From NCBI RefSeq assembly GCF_003711105.1, contig NZ_CP023865.1, positions 4,799,001 to 4,863,000 of the forward strand: a stretch of DNA of 64,000 nucleotides. The letters are read 5' to 3'. A program made the translations under genes and the position numbers. Each line of letters begins with the position of its first letter. The stretch's first letter is position 1. The notes below the pieces were generated by a model that did not search any database, was not told the DNA's origin, and saw only the letters and a list, made by a program, of their open reading frames with translations. The DNA comes from Actinoplanes teichomyceticus ATCC 31121 (GTDB lineage Bacteria; Actinomycetota; Actinomycetes; Mycobacteriales; Micromonosporaceae). Of the stretch, positions 35,117-43,932 are shown in pieces.

Positions 35117-35290
35117 CCACCGTTGCCGGCAGCCCACCACCCACCGCCGCGTTCCAGCACCCCGCCGCCGGCAGCCCACCACCCACCGCCGCGTTCCGGC
35201 ACCCCGCCGCCGGCAGCCCACCACGCACCGCCGCGTTCCAGCACCCCGCCGCCGGCAGCCCACCACGCACCGCCGCGTTCCAGCACACTG
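35117..35290. repeat. 42-bp tandem repeat, four copies
   Basis: ACCGCCGCGTTCCAGCACC, then CCGCCGCCGGCAGCCCACCAC, recurs with exact 42-base spacing at 35143, 35185, 35227 and 35269. Copies differ at only one or two bases. The unit is a multiple of three, so all frames remain open (plus strand PPRSSTPPPAAHH repeated). The flanks to about 35560 are Pro/Ser/Arg-rich low-complexity sequence with no supported gene; an open frame 35123-35641 is judged spurious. Confidence 0.88.
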
Positions 35291-35625
35291 CCACGCTTCC
35301 CGCACACCGCCGCCGGCGCCTCACCACCCGCTGCCGATTCTCGACGGCGGTCGCAGTCTCGGCCGCCGTCGCCGTCGCCGTCGCCGATCGCCGACCACCA
35401 CCGCCCTTTCCCGGCGCCGTCGCGGTCAGCTCACCGCCCACCGCCCCGTGTTCGTCTGTCCCGCGCGCCAGCACCGGCCGCACACTCCGCCGCCGCTCCT
35501 CCCCACCACTTCCGCTCCCCGCATCACGCGCTCCACGCGCACCTCCCCGCGGAGACAATGAGAATATTTCCGGCAAAAGTCACATCTAAGTCTTTCCACC
35601 CTGCAATGATCATTTCGGGGACGTT

Positions 35626-36228
35626 ATGGTCAGGAACGTAGGGACGCAAATGGGACACGAGGAGCGCACCACCGCGCCGGTGATAAGCCGCCGCAGCATC
35701 ATCACGCTGGACTTTCCGGGGTCGGAGCCGGCCATCTGCCGGCTCCGCCCGGAGTCCTCCGCCGGCGGGGACCGGTTCGTCGTACAACGGGAACTGTCCC
35801 CGGCCGACGCCGGAGTCCCGATGATGCTGCGGGTGCGGGTGCTCGACACGGTCGACCGGCCGCTGCCCGGCGCGGTCCTGGAGGTCACGCACCGCTCCCC
35901 CGCCCCCTCCACCCCACCGCTGCGCGGCGCACAGGTCACCGACCCGCACGGGTACGCCGAGTTCAAGACGGTCTTCCCGGGCTGGGACGCCGAGCACCCG
36001 CCGGGCATCGACGTCTGCCTGCACCTGGGCGGCTCCCGCGCCGGTGGCCGCTTCCACTTCCCGGCTCAGGTCACCGCCCATGTCGCGCGGCTCTCGTCGT
36101 ACCGCGAGAACCCCGTACCGACGCCACCACCGAACCCACCTGCCGGGATCCTGCACATCGTGCCGCGCGACCGCTACGACCTGGCCGCCGGCCTGCTGGC
36201 CTCGATCACCGCCATCACCGACCGTTAG
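35626..36228 (+). CDS. Intradiol-dioxygenase-like protein lacking the metal ligands
   Basis: The 200-residue protein keeps the beta-sandwich pattern of the intradiol ring-cleavage dioxygenase C-terminal fold: LRVRVLDTVDRPLPGAVLEV, LRGAQVTDPHGYAEFKTVFP, GWDAEHPPGIDVCLHLGG and FHFPAQVTAHVARLSSYREN. In active enzymes the stretch after FPGW contains a ligand Tyr and an H-x-H pair. Here those positions read D and GID, and no substitute Tyr/His set is seen. It is therefore probably a non-catalytic binding protein. No signal peptide is visible. ATG at 35626 follows GGGGA; ATG at 35650 is possible. Confidence 0.65.
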   Translation: MVRNVGTQMGHEERTTAPVISRRSIITLDFPGSEPAICRLRPESSAGGDRFVVQRELSPADAGVPMMLRVRVLDTVDRPLPGAVLEVTHRSPAPSTPPLRGAQVTDPHGYAEFKTVFPGWDAEHPPGIDVCLHLGGSRAGGRFHFPAQVTAHVARLSSYRENPVPTPPPNPPAGILHIVPRDRYDLAAGLLASITAITDR

Positions 36229-37065
36229 GCGAGCCAGACAAGCAACCCAAACAGAGCTTATTGCGTACGGCACCACGTACTGCCTGGGGCGATGCAGGCC
36301 GGAACCGCGCAGCCCGCATCGCCTCAGTGACCCGCCAGCCGCCGCCAGCCCTCCCGCTACTCGGCGACCTCTCAGTTCAGCTACTCGACGACCCCTCAGT
36401 CGCGCGGCGGCCCCGCAGGCACCGACCCGACCATCAACTCACCCCAGTGGCCCCGAGCCACCCGACGCCCCACCACCCGACGGCCCACCACCACCCGACG
36501 GCCCACCACCACCCGACGGCCCACGACCATCCCGCGACCCTCCAGCCCCGGCACCCCGCAAACCCTCGATCAGGCAGCGCACCCCACGGCCCCTTGAACG
36601 CCTTTCGATCACCAGCGACCTCGGCAGCCCTCCGAACGCCGCTCAATCAACCGGGGCGCGGCAGCGGCAGACCGCCAGCCTCTCGATCGAACACAGCCCC
36701 TCTCGAACGCAACCCCTCTCGAAGCGAGCCCTTCGAACCAAGCCCTTCGAACCCAGCCCCTCCAACCCAGCCCCTCCAACCCAGCCCCTCAACAACCGGC
36801 AAGCCGGCCAGCCCTCGAACGCCGTTCAACCAGCCGGCAGGCCGGCAGCCTTACGGACAACCGGCGGCTCCGGCAACCGGCCAACGGCTCCTCGAGCGGA
36901 TTCCACAGTCATCTGGCCTTTTCGGCGGCGCGCGAGAAGTTCCGCAGGCACCCGGTCACCTTTGAGGGACACGGCCAACCATTTCTCCAATCCTGTTCTA
37001 CTCGGCCACCCCCGCAGGCCCCTCGACAACCGTCTCGAGCATTCGGAAACATTTCCTCCGACTGC
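36229..37065. other. Low-complexity gap with short repeats, no supported gene
   Basis: About 840 bases. It includes an 18-base repeat (CACCACCCGACGGCC, about four copies, 36470-36530) and a 14-base repeat (CAGCCCCTCCAACC, 36745-36800). Scattered copies of CTCGAACGC and CGGCAAGCCGGC hairpin-like stretches also occur. Open frames (for example 36261-36965) are Pro/Ser/Thr/Arg-rich without domain features. No promoter is evident except a slightly AT-richer end near 37000. Confidence 0.5.
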
Positions 37066-37881
37066 TCAGGCGGATGGATTGAACGAGATTCCGGCAGGCA
37101 TCGCCTCGGTGAGAAGGTTGACGAAATTGGCATCCTTGAGACCGAAATTCGCACTGCCGAAGTCATAGTTGCTCAGCGTGGTGCGGATGCCGGTGGACGG
37201 GAAGCCGTTCCATCCCACCAGCGACGGGTACTGCCAGGTGCGGTAGGCGTTCTCCGGCGGGTCGTCGCTGCCATTGGCGAGACGGAAGCAGTGTGTGCTG
37301 ACGCCATCCTTGTGGTAGACGATCTTCGGGTGGTTGCCGGTCCACAGCACACTGCCCGCGGCATGGACGTCGAAGTCGCCGTGCGCCGAGGTGGCAACAT
37401 ATCTGGCGACGTCGTTCTGCACCCAGACGACGACGTGTTCCCAATCGTGCCGGTGGCCGCCGATGGAACTGTTCGCCAGCGCCTGGTCCTTTTCGAAATA
37501 AAGCCCGTAAGCAATCGCACACCACCCGTTGTTGCATTTGTAGCGCGAATATCCGTTGGTGTTGTCCAGGTCAGCCGCGTCGTGACAGTCGCCGCTGAGC
37601 GAGCCGGTCGGTTTCAGGCCGCCGTTGACCGCGCCGGTAGGTCCGATCGCCGGGGTCGGATAGCAGCCGTCGGTGTCGTAGTCGTACGCCGGCTGCCATT
37701 TCGCCTCGATCGCATCGGCCCTGCCGGGCAGTTCGGTCGGCGGCGCGGCCAGCGCCGGCGCCGCGGCGGCGACAACCATCGCCAGGGCGCCACCGGCGAC
37801 GATCATCGAGCGGCGGGCAGTCCGGCCGCGAGCCTTCTTTCCGGTACGGGTGGGCTCGGGGGAAGTGGCTGGGGAAACCAT
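37066..37881 (-). CDS. Secreted NPP1/NLP-type (necrosis-inducing-like) protein
   Basis: The 271-residue product has a basic N-region and a long signal peptide (about 25-50, SMIVAGGALAMVVAAAAPAL, cleavage after ALA; twin-arginine-like RR). An NPP1 domain follows with the heptapeptide GHRHDWE intact inside GGHRHDWEHVVVWV, and the conserved Cys pair in KCNNGWCAIAYGLYFEKDQ. NLPs of oomycetes, fungi and some bacteria bind plant sphingolipids and permeabilise membranes through the residues around this motif. Whether this actinobacterial member is cytolytic is unknown. ATG at 37881 follows AAGGAG by eight bases. Confidence 0.92.
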   Translation of the reverse strand: MVSPATSPEPTRTGKKARGRTARRSMIVAGGALAMVVAAAAPALAAPPTELPGRADAIEAKWQPAYDYDTDGCYPTPAIGPTGAVNGGLKPTGSLSGDCHDAADLDNTNGYSRYKCNNGWCAIAYGLYFEKDQALANSSIGGHRHDWEHVVVWVQNDVARYVATSAHGDFDVHAAGSVLWTGNHPKIVYHKDGVSTHCFRLANGSDDPPENAYRTWQYPSLVGWNGFPSTGIRTTLSNYDFGSANFGLKDANFVNLLTEAMPAGISFNPSA

Positions 37882-38624
37882 GAGCCGTGCTCCTTCGCAC
37901 ATCGATCGGACTGATCGTTCCGAGGGATTTCCGCACGGCCAGCCGGGCCCCACGGGTCCATCAGGCAGCGTCCGGATCAACGCTGCACGAACAAATCACC
38001 CGCACGCCCTACGACGGCTCCCACCGGCAACAACCGGCGCCAGCCTCTCTCACCCCCTCACCGGAATCAATAGCCAAGCATCGATGCATTGCTGCCTTGT
38101 CCGGCTGTCGTGACCCTGATCGCCTCCCGAGATATCGGACGGCGCGAACCGCCCGACATGCCCCTGGCAGCAGGACCTGCCTACGTCGCCTGAGCCGCCC
38201 CTCGCCCCGAAACAGTGACCTTGATGCCCGCCGCGCTGACTCACCCCGGTAGCGGTTGACGGACCGCCCACCGCCGCTGCTTGCCATCCCTGATGGCGTC
38301 GCTGCTGACCGCGCCCGCCGAATCACGACCGCGCCAGACACCGGCCACTACCCGTCGCCATCGGTCGCGTCGCCCGGGTTTGCCGGCTCCAGTCACACAC
38401 CGCTCCATCGCCCGCCACTCCGCCTACCCCGTCGCCGAACGCCTCCTGATCGGCGCGGGCTCGTCCCAACCGCTCGACCGGTCCTGACCCACGCATGGCA
38501 TGTCGTCCGATTTCGTCACCCGTCCCCTCGCCCCGTCGGAACAGCCCGTCTCCTCCCCGCCACGCAGTGTTCTGCCGCCGGACGCCGGACGCCGCCTTGC
38601 CGAGCCACGGAGGAACATGTCTGC
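37882..38624. other. Gene-free stretch
   Basis: About 740 bases upstream of the NLP gene and downstream of the NarL-type regulator. Codon-position composition is weak in all frames and no family is recognised. The part next to the NLP gene (37882-38100) should contain its promoter. No repeat array or hairpin stands out. Confidence 0.45.
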
Positions 38625-39278
38625 TCACCCCCGCAGGTAAGCCAGGACCGCGCGAACGCGGCGGTGGTCGTCGGCGTCGGGCGGCAAGTCCAGCTTGGTC
38701 AGCAAACTGTTGATGTGCTTCGCCACCGCCGCCTCGGAGACGACGAGCTCACGCGCGATCGCCGCGTTCGACCGGCCTTGCGCCATCAGGGCAAGCACCT
38801 CGTGCTCCCGGGCGGTCAGCCGGTACAGCGGGGCCCGGCGGCGCGACAGCAGCTGGCGGACCACCTCGGGGTCCACGACCGTGCGCCCGGCAGCCACCGC
38901 GGCGAGCGCGTCGACGAACTCGGTCACCTCGCCGATACGGTCCTTGAGCAGATAGCCGACGCCGGCCGCCCGGCCCGAGTCGAGCAGCTCGGCCGCGTAG
39001 GTCTGCTCGACGTACTGACTCAACACCAGGACCGGCAGCTCCGGGTCGGAGGCCCGCATCGCGATCGCCGCCTGCAATCCCTCATCGCTGAACTTCGGCG
39101 GCATCCGTACGTCGGTGACCACCACGTCCGGCTTGTGCTTCGCCACCGCCGCGAGCAGCTCGGTGGCGTCCCCGACAGCGGCGACGACCTCGTGCCCGAA
39201 GCGCCGCAGCATCCCGGCGACACCCTCACGGACGATCACGCCGTCTTCCGCGATCACAACCCGCAGCCCTTCACTCAC
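38625..39278 (-). CDS. NarL/FixJ-family response regulator
   Basis: The 217-residue protein has a receiver domain with acidic residues IAEDG, phospho-Asp in VVVTDVRMPP and Lys in YLLKDRIGEV. A LuxR-type helix-turn-helix reads YRLTAREHEVLALMAQGRSN, then AIARELVVSEAAVAKHI. Its GTG start shares four bases (GTGA) with the stop of the kinase gene directly upstream, so the two are coupled. Given the divergent ABC exporter genes, it likely controls their expression. Confidence 0.93.
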   Translation of the reverse strand: MSEGLRVVIAEDGVIVREGVAGMLRRFGHEVVAAVGDATELLAAVAKHKPDVVVTDVRMPPKFSDEGLQAAIAMRASDPELPVLVLSQYVEQTYAAELLDSGRAAGVGYLLKDRIGEVTEFVDALAAVAAGRTVVDPEVVRQLLSRRRAPLYRLTAREHEVLALMAQGRSNAAIARELVVSEAAVAKHINSLLTKLDLPPDADDHRRVRAVLAYLRG

Positions 39279-40612
39279 GTCGACACCCCCGCATCGTCGC
39301 TGTCTCGCGGTGACGGCCGGGCGGAGTGCCTCGGGGCCGACACCTTCTCCCCTGCGTACGAGGTCTCGCCCTCCTCCGGAGGCAGCGGGATCTCGGCGCG
39401 CAGGACGGTCGGACCACCGGGCGGGCTGGCGAGTGCCACCGTGCCGTCGACGACGGCGACACGGTCGGCGAGACCGACCAGACCGGTGCCGGCGGACGGG
39501 TCGGCACCGCCGCACCCGTCATCGCGGATCTCCACGATCAGGCGGCCCTGATCCAGCCGCCCGGAAACCCAGGCGCGGCTGGCGCCGCTGTGCTTCGTCA
39601 CGTTGGTCAGCGCCTCCGCGATCACGAAATATGCGGTCGCCTCCAGTGCGACGGGCAGCCGCGCGGACAGCGCGAAATCGAGCTCCACCGGCAACGGTGC
39701 GGACGAGGCCGCGTCCCCGGCCGCCGCCGCCAGACCGCGGTCGGTCAGCACCTTCGGATGCACGCCGCGAATCAGTTGACGCAGCTCGGTCAATGCCTGC
39801 TTTGCGAGGTCATGGGCGGCGGCCACGGGTCCCGTCGCGGGACTGTCCGGAGGCAACTCGAGACGGGCCATGCCGAGCTGGATGCTCAAGGCCACCAGCC
39901 GTTGCTGCGCTCCGTCGTGCAGGTCCCGCTCGATCCGCCGGCGCTCGACCTCGAAGGCGTCGACCAGCCGCGCCCGTGACCGGGTCACCTCGATCAGCTT
40001 CTCGTCGGCGTCGTGTGCCCGCGGCGCCAGGATGGCTCGCGCCATCGCGGCCCGGGCTCCGGCCCAGGCGGTCACCGGCCAGGCCAACACCACGGTGAGC
40101 GGAATCCCGGCCAGACCCAACAGCAGGCGGGCGCCGAGCGGCTCGTAGACCATGTAGAACGGTGCGCCGAGGGTGGCCGCCGGTATCCAGACCACACCCG
40201 CGACGACCAGTGAATCCATCCAGCACAGCAGCCCCGCGGACATCATCGCGTAGCCCAGCTCGCGCCAGGTGGCCTGTTCCCGCAACCGCAGCCGGAGCCA
40301 CGCCCGCAGTCCGGCCCGGGGTGCCGGTCGATGCGGATCGGGGAGCTCGTCGAAGTCGACCAGGCGCATGCGGCGCCGCTCCATCCGGGCCACGGCGACG
40401 CCGCAGAGCACCGTCGCGACGTACGCCGCCAGGCCGATCACCACGATGGACAGCACCGCGCCGACCAGGACCAGCGCGATCACCACGAGGATGGTGCCGA
40501 AGCCCAGCAAGGCGCCACCACTCAGATAGAGCAGCGAGCGCCACGGCCAGGCCGACCGCAGGAACACGGTCGGCCGGAGGGTGAGCGCGTCGAGCGCGGT
40601 GCGGACCGGCAT
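39275..40612 (-). CDS. NarL-type sensor histidine kinase (HisKA_3)
   Basis: The 445-residue kinase begins with a putative sensor region containing two hairpins of membrane helices (about 25-75 and 115-185). A dimerisation/phospho-acceptor domain follows with VERRRIERDLHDGAQQRLVA (His of DLHDG) and then a compact ATPase domain (AEALTNVTKHSGASRAWV, IRDDGCGGAD, GTGLVGLADRV). This is the DesK/NarX type with a short extracellular part. Such 'intramembrane-sensing' kinases are often encoded next to ABC exporters and respond to envelope stress or antimicrobial compounds. It is divergent from the exporter genes. Confidence 0.92.
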   Translation of the reverse strand: MPVRTALDALTLRPTVFLRSAWPWRSLLYLSGGALLGFGTILVVIALVLVGAVLSIVVIGLAAYVATVLCGVAVARMERRRMRLVDFDELPDPHRPAPRAGLRAWLRLRLREQATWRELGYAMMSAGLLCWMDSLVVAGVVWIPAATLGAPFYMVYEPLGARLLLGLAGIPLTVVLAWPVTAWAGARAAMARAILAPRAHDADEKLIEVTRSRARLVDAFEVERRRIERDLHDGAQQRLVALSIQLGMARLELPPDSPATGPVAAAHDLAKQALTELRQLIRGVHPKVLTDRGLAAAAGDAASSAPLPVELDFALSARLPVALEATAYFVIAEALTNVTKHSGASRAWVSGRLDQGRLIVEIRDDGCGGADPSAGTGLVGLADRVAVVDGTVALASPPGGPTVLRAEIPLPPEEGETSYAGEKVSAPRHSARPSPRDSDDAGVST

Positions 40613-40721
40613 GGGGGCACGGTACCGCCGCGACCCGGCAGCGTCGGTAGTGCTGGCGTTACCCCGGAAAGTCAATCCCGCGTGACTGTGCCGTGCCGTG
40701 CGAGCCGGTTGCCTTGTGGGC

Positions 40722-41474
40722 ATGACGACGCCAGCACAGACAGCCGCCGTGGAGATCCGAGGGGTCACCAAACGGTATGGCCACGCAGAGCACGCTGTCA
40801 CCGCGCTCGATGCGGTGGACGCGCGCTTCGCCCCCGGCACGTTCACCGCGGTGATGGGCCCGTCCGGCTCCGGCAAGTCCACGCTGCTGCACTGTGCCGC
40901 GGGGCTCGACCGGGTGACGAGCGGCGAGGTCCTGATCGACGGCGTGCCGGTGGGTGGCCTGAGTGAGCGAGCCCTGACCCGGCTGCGACGTGACCGGGTC
41001 GGGTTCGTGTTCCAGTCGTTCAATCTGGTGCCGGCGCTGACCGCGGAGCAGAACGTGATGCTGCCACTGCGTCTGGCCGGTCGCCGGCCACAGCCGGGTG
41101 AGGTGGCCGCGATGCTGGCCGAGGTCGGCCTCGCCGAGCGCGCCGCGCATCGACCGGCCGAGCTGTCCGGCGGACAGCAGCAGCGCGTCGCGATCGCGCG
41201 GGCGCTGGTCACCCGGCCGGCGGTGATCTTCGCCGACGAGCCGACCGGTGCGCTGGACGCCCGCTCCGGGGCGGAGGTGCTGCGGTTGCTGCGCTTCGCG
41301 GTTGACCGGCACAGGCAGACGATCGTGATGGTCACCCATGATCCGGTTGCGGCCTCGCACGCGGATCGGGTGCTGTTCCTGGCCGATGGCCGGGTGGTCG
41401 ACGACCTGGCCGGGCCGGTCGGCGCCGAGAAGATCGCGGTGCACACCGCACGGCTTGAGGAGTCGGTCCGATGA
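40722..41474 (+). CDS. ABC exporter ATP-binding protein (MacB/LolD type)
   Basis: The 250-residue ATPase has Walker A GPSGSGKST, Q-loop FVFQSFNLVPALTAEQNV, signature LSGGQQQRVAIARALVTRPA, Walker B VIFADEPTGALD and switch His in VMVTHDPVA. The NLVPALTAxEN stretch marks the MacB/LolD/FtsE group that works with FtsX-type permeases, moving peptides, lipoproteins or drugs without classical transport through the membrane. ATG at 40722 has no clear ribosome-binding site. Its stop overlaps the permease start (ATGA). Confidence 0.93.
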   Translation: MTTPAQTAAVEIRGVTKRYGHAEHAVTALDAVDARFAPGTFTAVMGPSGSGKSTLLHCAAGLDRVTSGEVLIDGVPVGGLSERALTRLRRDRVGFVFQSFNLVPALTAEQNVMLPLRLAGRRPQPGEVAAMLAEVGLAERAAHRPAELSGGQQQRVAIARALVTRPAVIFADEPTGALDARSGAEVLRLLRFAVDRHRQTIVMVTHDPVAASHADRVLFLADGRVVDDLAGPVGAEKIAVHTARLEESVR

Positions 41475-43783
41475 TGGCGTGGGCGATGGTCCGGCATCGG
41501 TTCGCGAGCTTCGCCGGCACGTTCGTGGCGATCATGCTGGGTGTCGCCGTGGTGGCCGGCACCACGACGCTCTATCTTTCCTCGCGGCCGCAGCCGCCCG
41601 AGCGGTACCGCGCCTCACCGGTGATGGTGCAGGCCCCGTCGGTGGGCACCAACGATTTCGGCGAGCCGGAGATCCGTTCGTGGACGGCGACCGAGCTGAC
41701 CGAGATCTCCGCCAGGCTCCGGCAGGACCCGCGCATCACGGGGGTGATCCCCGACCCGTTCTTCTACGTGCAGCGGCAGGGCGCTGACGACGACGGGACA
41801 GCCACACTGGCCGGACACGGCTGGTCGTCGGCGGCGCTCGGTGGCTACCACCTGACCGGCGGGCGCCCGCCGCAGAGGCCCGGCGAAGTGGTCACCGGCA
41901 CGGGCGGGCCACCGGGCAGCACGGTCGCGGTGCTCACCGCGGCCGGGCCGGAGAGCTGGACGATCACCGGGACGACCGACGGGCCGGGCTACTACGTGAC
42001 GGACACCGACGCCCTCGGGCGCGCTTCCGGCGTACGGGTGATCGGCCTGACCGTGGACGGTGACCACCGAAGCGTGACGGACGCCGCGCAGTCCCTGATC
42101 GGCGCGTTCGGAACGGTCCGCGCCGGGCCGGACCGAGCCGCCCTGGAGCCGGTGAGCGTCACCCGCATCCGCTGGATCGGGGCGCAGCTGCTGATCGCGA
42201 TGGTGACTCTCGGCGCATTCGCGACGGTGTTCGTGGTGGCCTCGACGTGTGCGTTGACCGCCGGTCAGCGGCAGCGCGAGCTGGGATTGTTGCGGGCTGC
42301 CGGAGCGACACCCGGTCAGGTGCGCCGGTTGATGTATGCGGAGACCGCCCCGATTGCCGTCCTGGCCGGCCTGCTCGGCGCCCCGCTGGGCGCGGGGGTG
42401 GCCCCGCTGCTGGCCGGCCCCATGGTGGATCTCGGCCTGGAACCACCCGGATTCGCGGCGACCTGGCAGCCCGCCGCGGTCGGCGGGGCGGTCCTGGTCG
42501 GACTGGTGGTCGCCCTCGCCGGAGCGGGGGTGGCGGCACGCCGGGCCAGCCGGGTTGCGCCGCTCGCCGCGCTGCGGGACGCGGCCGCCGAGATCCGGCC
42601 GATGACCCGGACACGCTGGGCATTAGGCCTGCTCAGCGCGGCCGCCGGTGCCGCGTTGCTGGCCGCGATGCCGACGATGGCGACGCAGAGCAAGACGACT
42701 GCGGGCATGGGCGCGGCGATGCTGTTGTTGACCGCGGCCGCATTGCTCGCACCGGTGGCGATCGGTCCGCTGGTGCGGTTCGCGACCGGCCCGTGGCGTG
42801 GGTCAGCAACCGCGATGGTGGTACGCGAGGGCACCCTGACCGGCGTTCGCCGGGTCGCGTCGACGGCCGCCCCGGTCCTGCTGACTGTGGGAATGACGGT
42901 CCTGCTCACCGGGATGGTCGCGACGATCGAGCAAGCGTCCGGGATCGATGCGACCGCGGACATTCCAGCGGCCACCGTGCTGGCGCCGGACGGCACGCCG
43001 GGGCTCGGCGATGCTGCGGTCCGCACCCAGCCCGGTACCGCACGGCTCGACACCCGGGTGTTGATACAGCGGGGCTCCACCGGCACCGGGGAGTATGCCG
43101 CGGGGGTGGCCGGCGCGCCCGTCACCCTCACTCCGGAGGCAGCCGAGCGACTCGGCGCTTCCACCGGCGAGGCGATCACCTTGCGGTGGGCGGATGGTGA
43201 GGTCAGCACCGTTGCGGTACGGAAAATCGACGCCGATGCCGACGCGCCCGTGGTGCTGCCCCGCGAGTTGGTACGCCGGCACGATCCCGATGCGCTGACC
43301 CGCATGGTGATGCTGAGCGGTGACCCGCAGCCGGCTGCTGGCGCCCGCGCACTGTCGGCCCGGGACTACGTCCAGGAACAGATCGACGAGGAGGGACAGC
43401 TCGTCGATCTGTTCCTGTGGGTACTGATCGCGCTGACCGCCGGGTACACCGCGATCGCGGTGTCGAACACGTTGCTGATGGCCACGGCCGCCCGGCGGCC
43501 CGAGTTCCGCGCGCTGCGCCTGGCCGGGGCCGGGATCGGTCAGGTACTGCGGGTCACGACGAGCGAAGCGCTTCTCTCGGCGGGCGTCGGCGCGCTGCTG
43601 GGCGGGGCGGTGGGCGCGCTGTCGCTGACCGGGGTGCGCGCCGCCGTCGAGGACGAGCTGGGACAGGACGTCGCGCTGGTCATCCCGTGGGGTGCGGCGC
43701 TCGGCGTGACCGCCCTGTGCGCGGTGCTCGCGGTCACCGCCACCGCGCTGCCGGTACTGCGCCGTCCCGCACTCGCCCGATGA
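41471..43783 (+). CDS. FtsX-family ABC exporter permease
   Basis: The 770-residue protein has an N-terminal span (about 15-37), a large external region, and a first FtsX domain (about 235-375). Two to four central helices (about 385-470) and a second external part lead to a C-terminal FtsX domain (about 650-765). RELGLLRAAGATPGQVRRLM and RPEFRALRLAGAGIGQVLRV are the two coupling-helix regions. It partners the ATPase just upstream (four-base overlap). Substrate is probably an antimicrobial peptide or lipid-like molecule, inferred from the divergent NarL-type system. Confidence 0.92.
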   Translation: MMAWAMVRHRFASFAGTFVAIMLGVAVVAGTTTLYLSSRPQPPERYRASPVMVQAPSVGTNDFGEPEIRSWTATELTEISARLRQDPRITGVIPDPFFYVQRQGADDDGTATLAGHGWSSAALGGYHLTGGRPPQRPGEVVTGTGGPPGSTVAVLTAAGPESWTITGTTDGPGYYVTDTDALGRASGVRVIGLTVDGDHRSVTDAAQSLIGAFGTVRAGPDRAALEPVSVTRIRWIGAQLLIAMVTLGAFATVFVVASTCALTAGQRQRELGLLRAAGATPGQVRRLMYAETAPIAVLAGLLGAPLGAGVAPLLAGPMVDLGLEPPGFAATWQPAAVGGAVLVGLVVALAGAGVAARRASRVAPLAALRDAAAEIRPMTRTRWALGLLSAAAGAALLAAMPTMATQSKTTAGMGAAMLLLTAAALLAPVAIGPLVRFATGPWRGSATAMVVREGTLTGVRRVASTAAPVLLTVGMTVLLTGMVATIEQASGIDATADIPAATVLAPDGTPGLGDAAVRTQPGTARLDTRVLIQRGSTGTGEYAAGVAGAPVTLTPEAAERLGASTGEAITLRWADGEVSTVAVRKIDADADAPVVLPRELVRRHDPDALTRMVMLSGDPQPAAGARALSARDYVQEQIDEEGQLVDLFLWVLIALTAGYTAIAVSNTLLMATAARRPEFRALRLAGAGIGQVLRVTTSEALLSAGVGALLGGAVGALSLTGVRAAVEDELGQDVALVIPWGAALGVTALCAVLAVTATALPVLRRPALAR

Positions 43784-43932
43784 AGCCGGAGACCGGCCGC
43801 TCACTGCGCGGTAAGGGCGAGAGCGGATCACCACCCGGCGACCGGGCCGCGGCGGCGGACCTTTGTCCGGTTACTCGGCAGGCCCCGCGGCGAACGCCGC
43901 CCGGCCGGGTTGCCACACCTATAAGCAGCGCC

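Noticed and set aside
35123..35641. Pro/Ser/His-rich plus-strand ORF of 172 codons
   Set aside because: Frame is held open by the 42-bp repeat (a multiple of three). No ribosome site or domain, and it overlaps the better supported start of the intradiol-like gene.
36261..36965. Pro/Ser/Thr-rich ORFs after the intradiol-like gene
   Set aside because: Low complexity made of short repeats, no signal or anchor, competing frames on both strands; treated as a non-coding gap.
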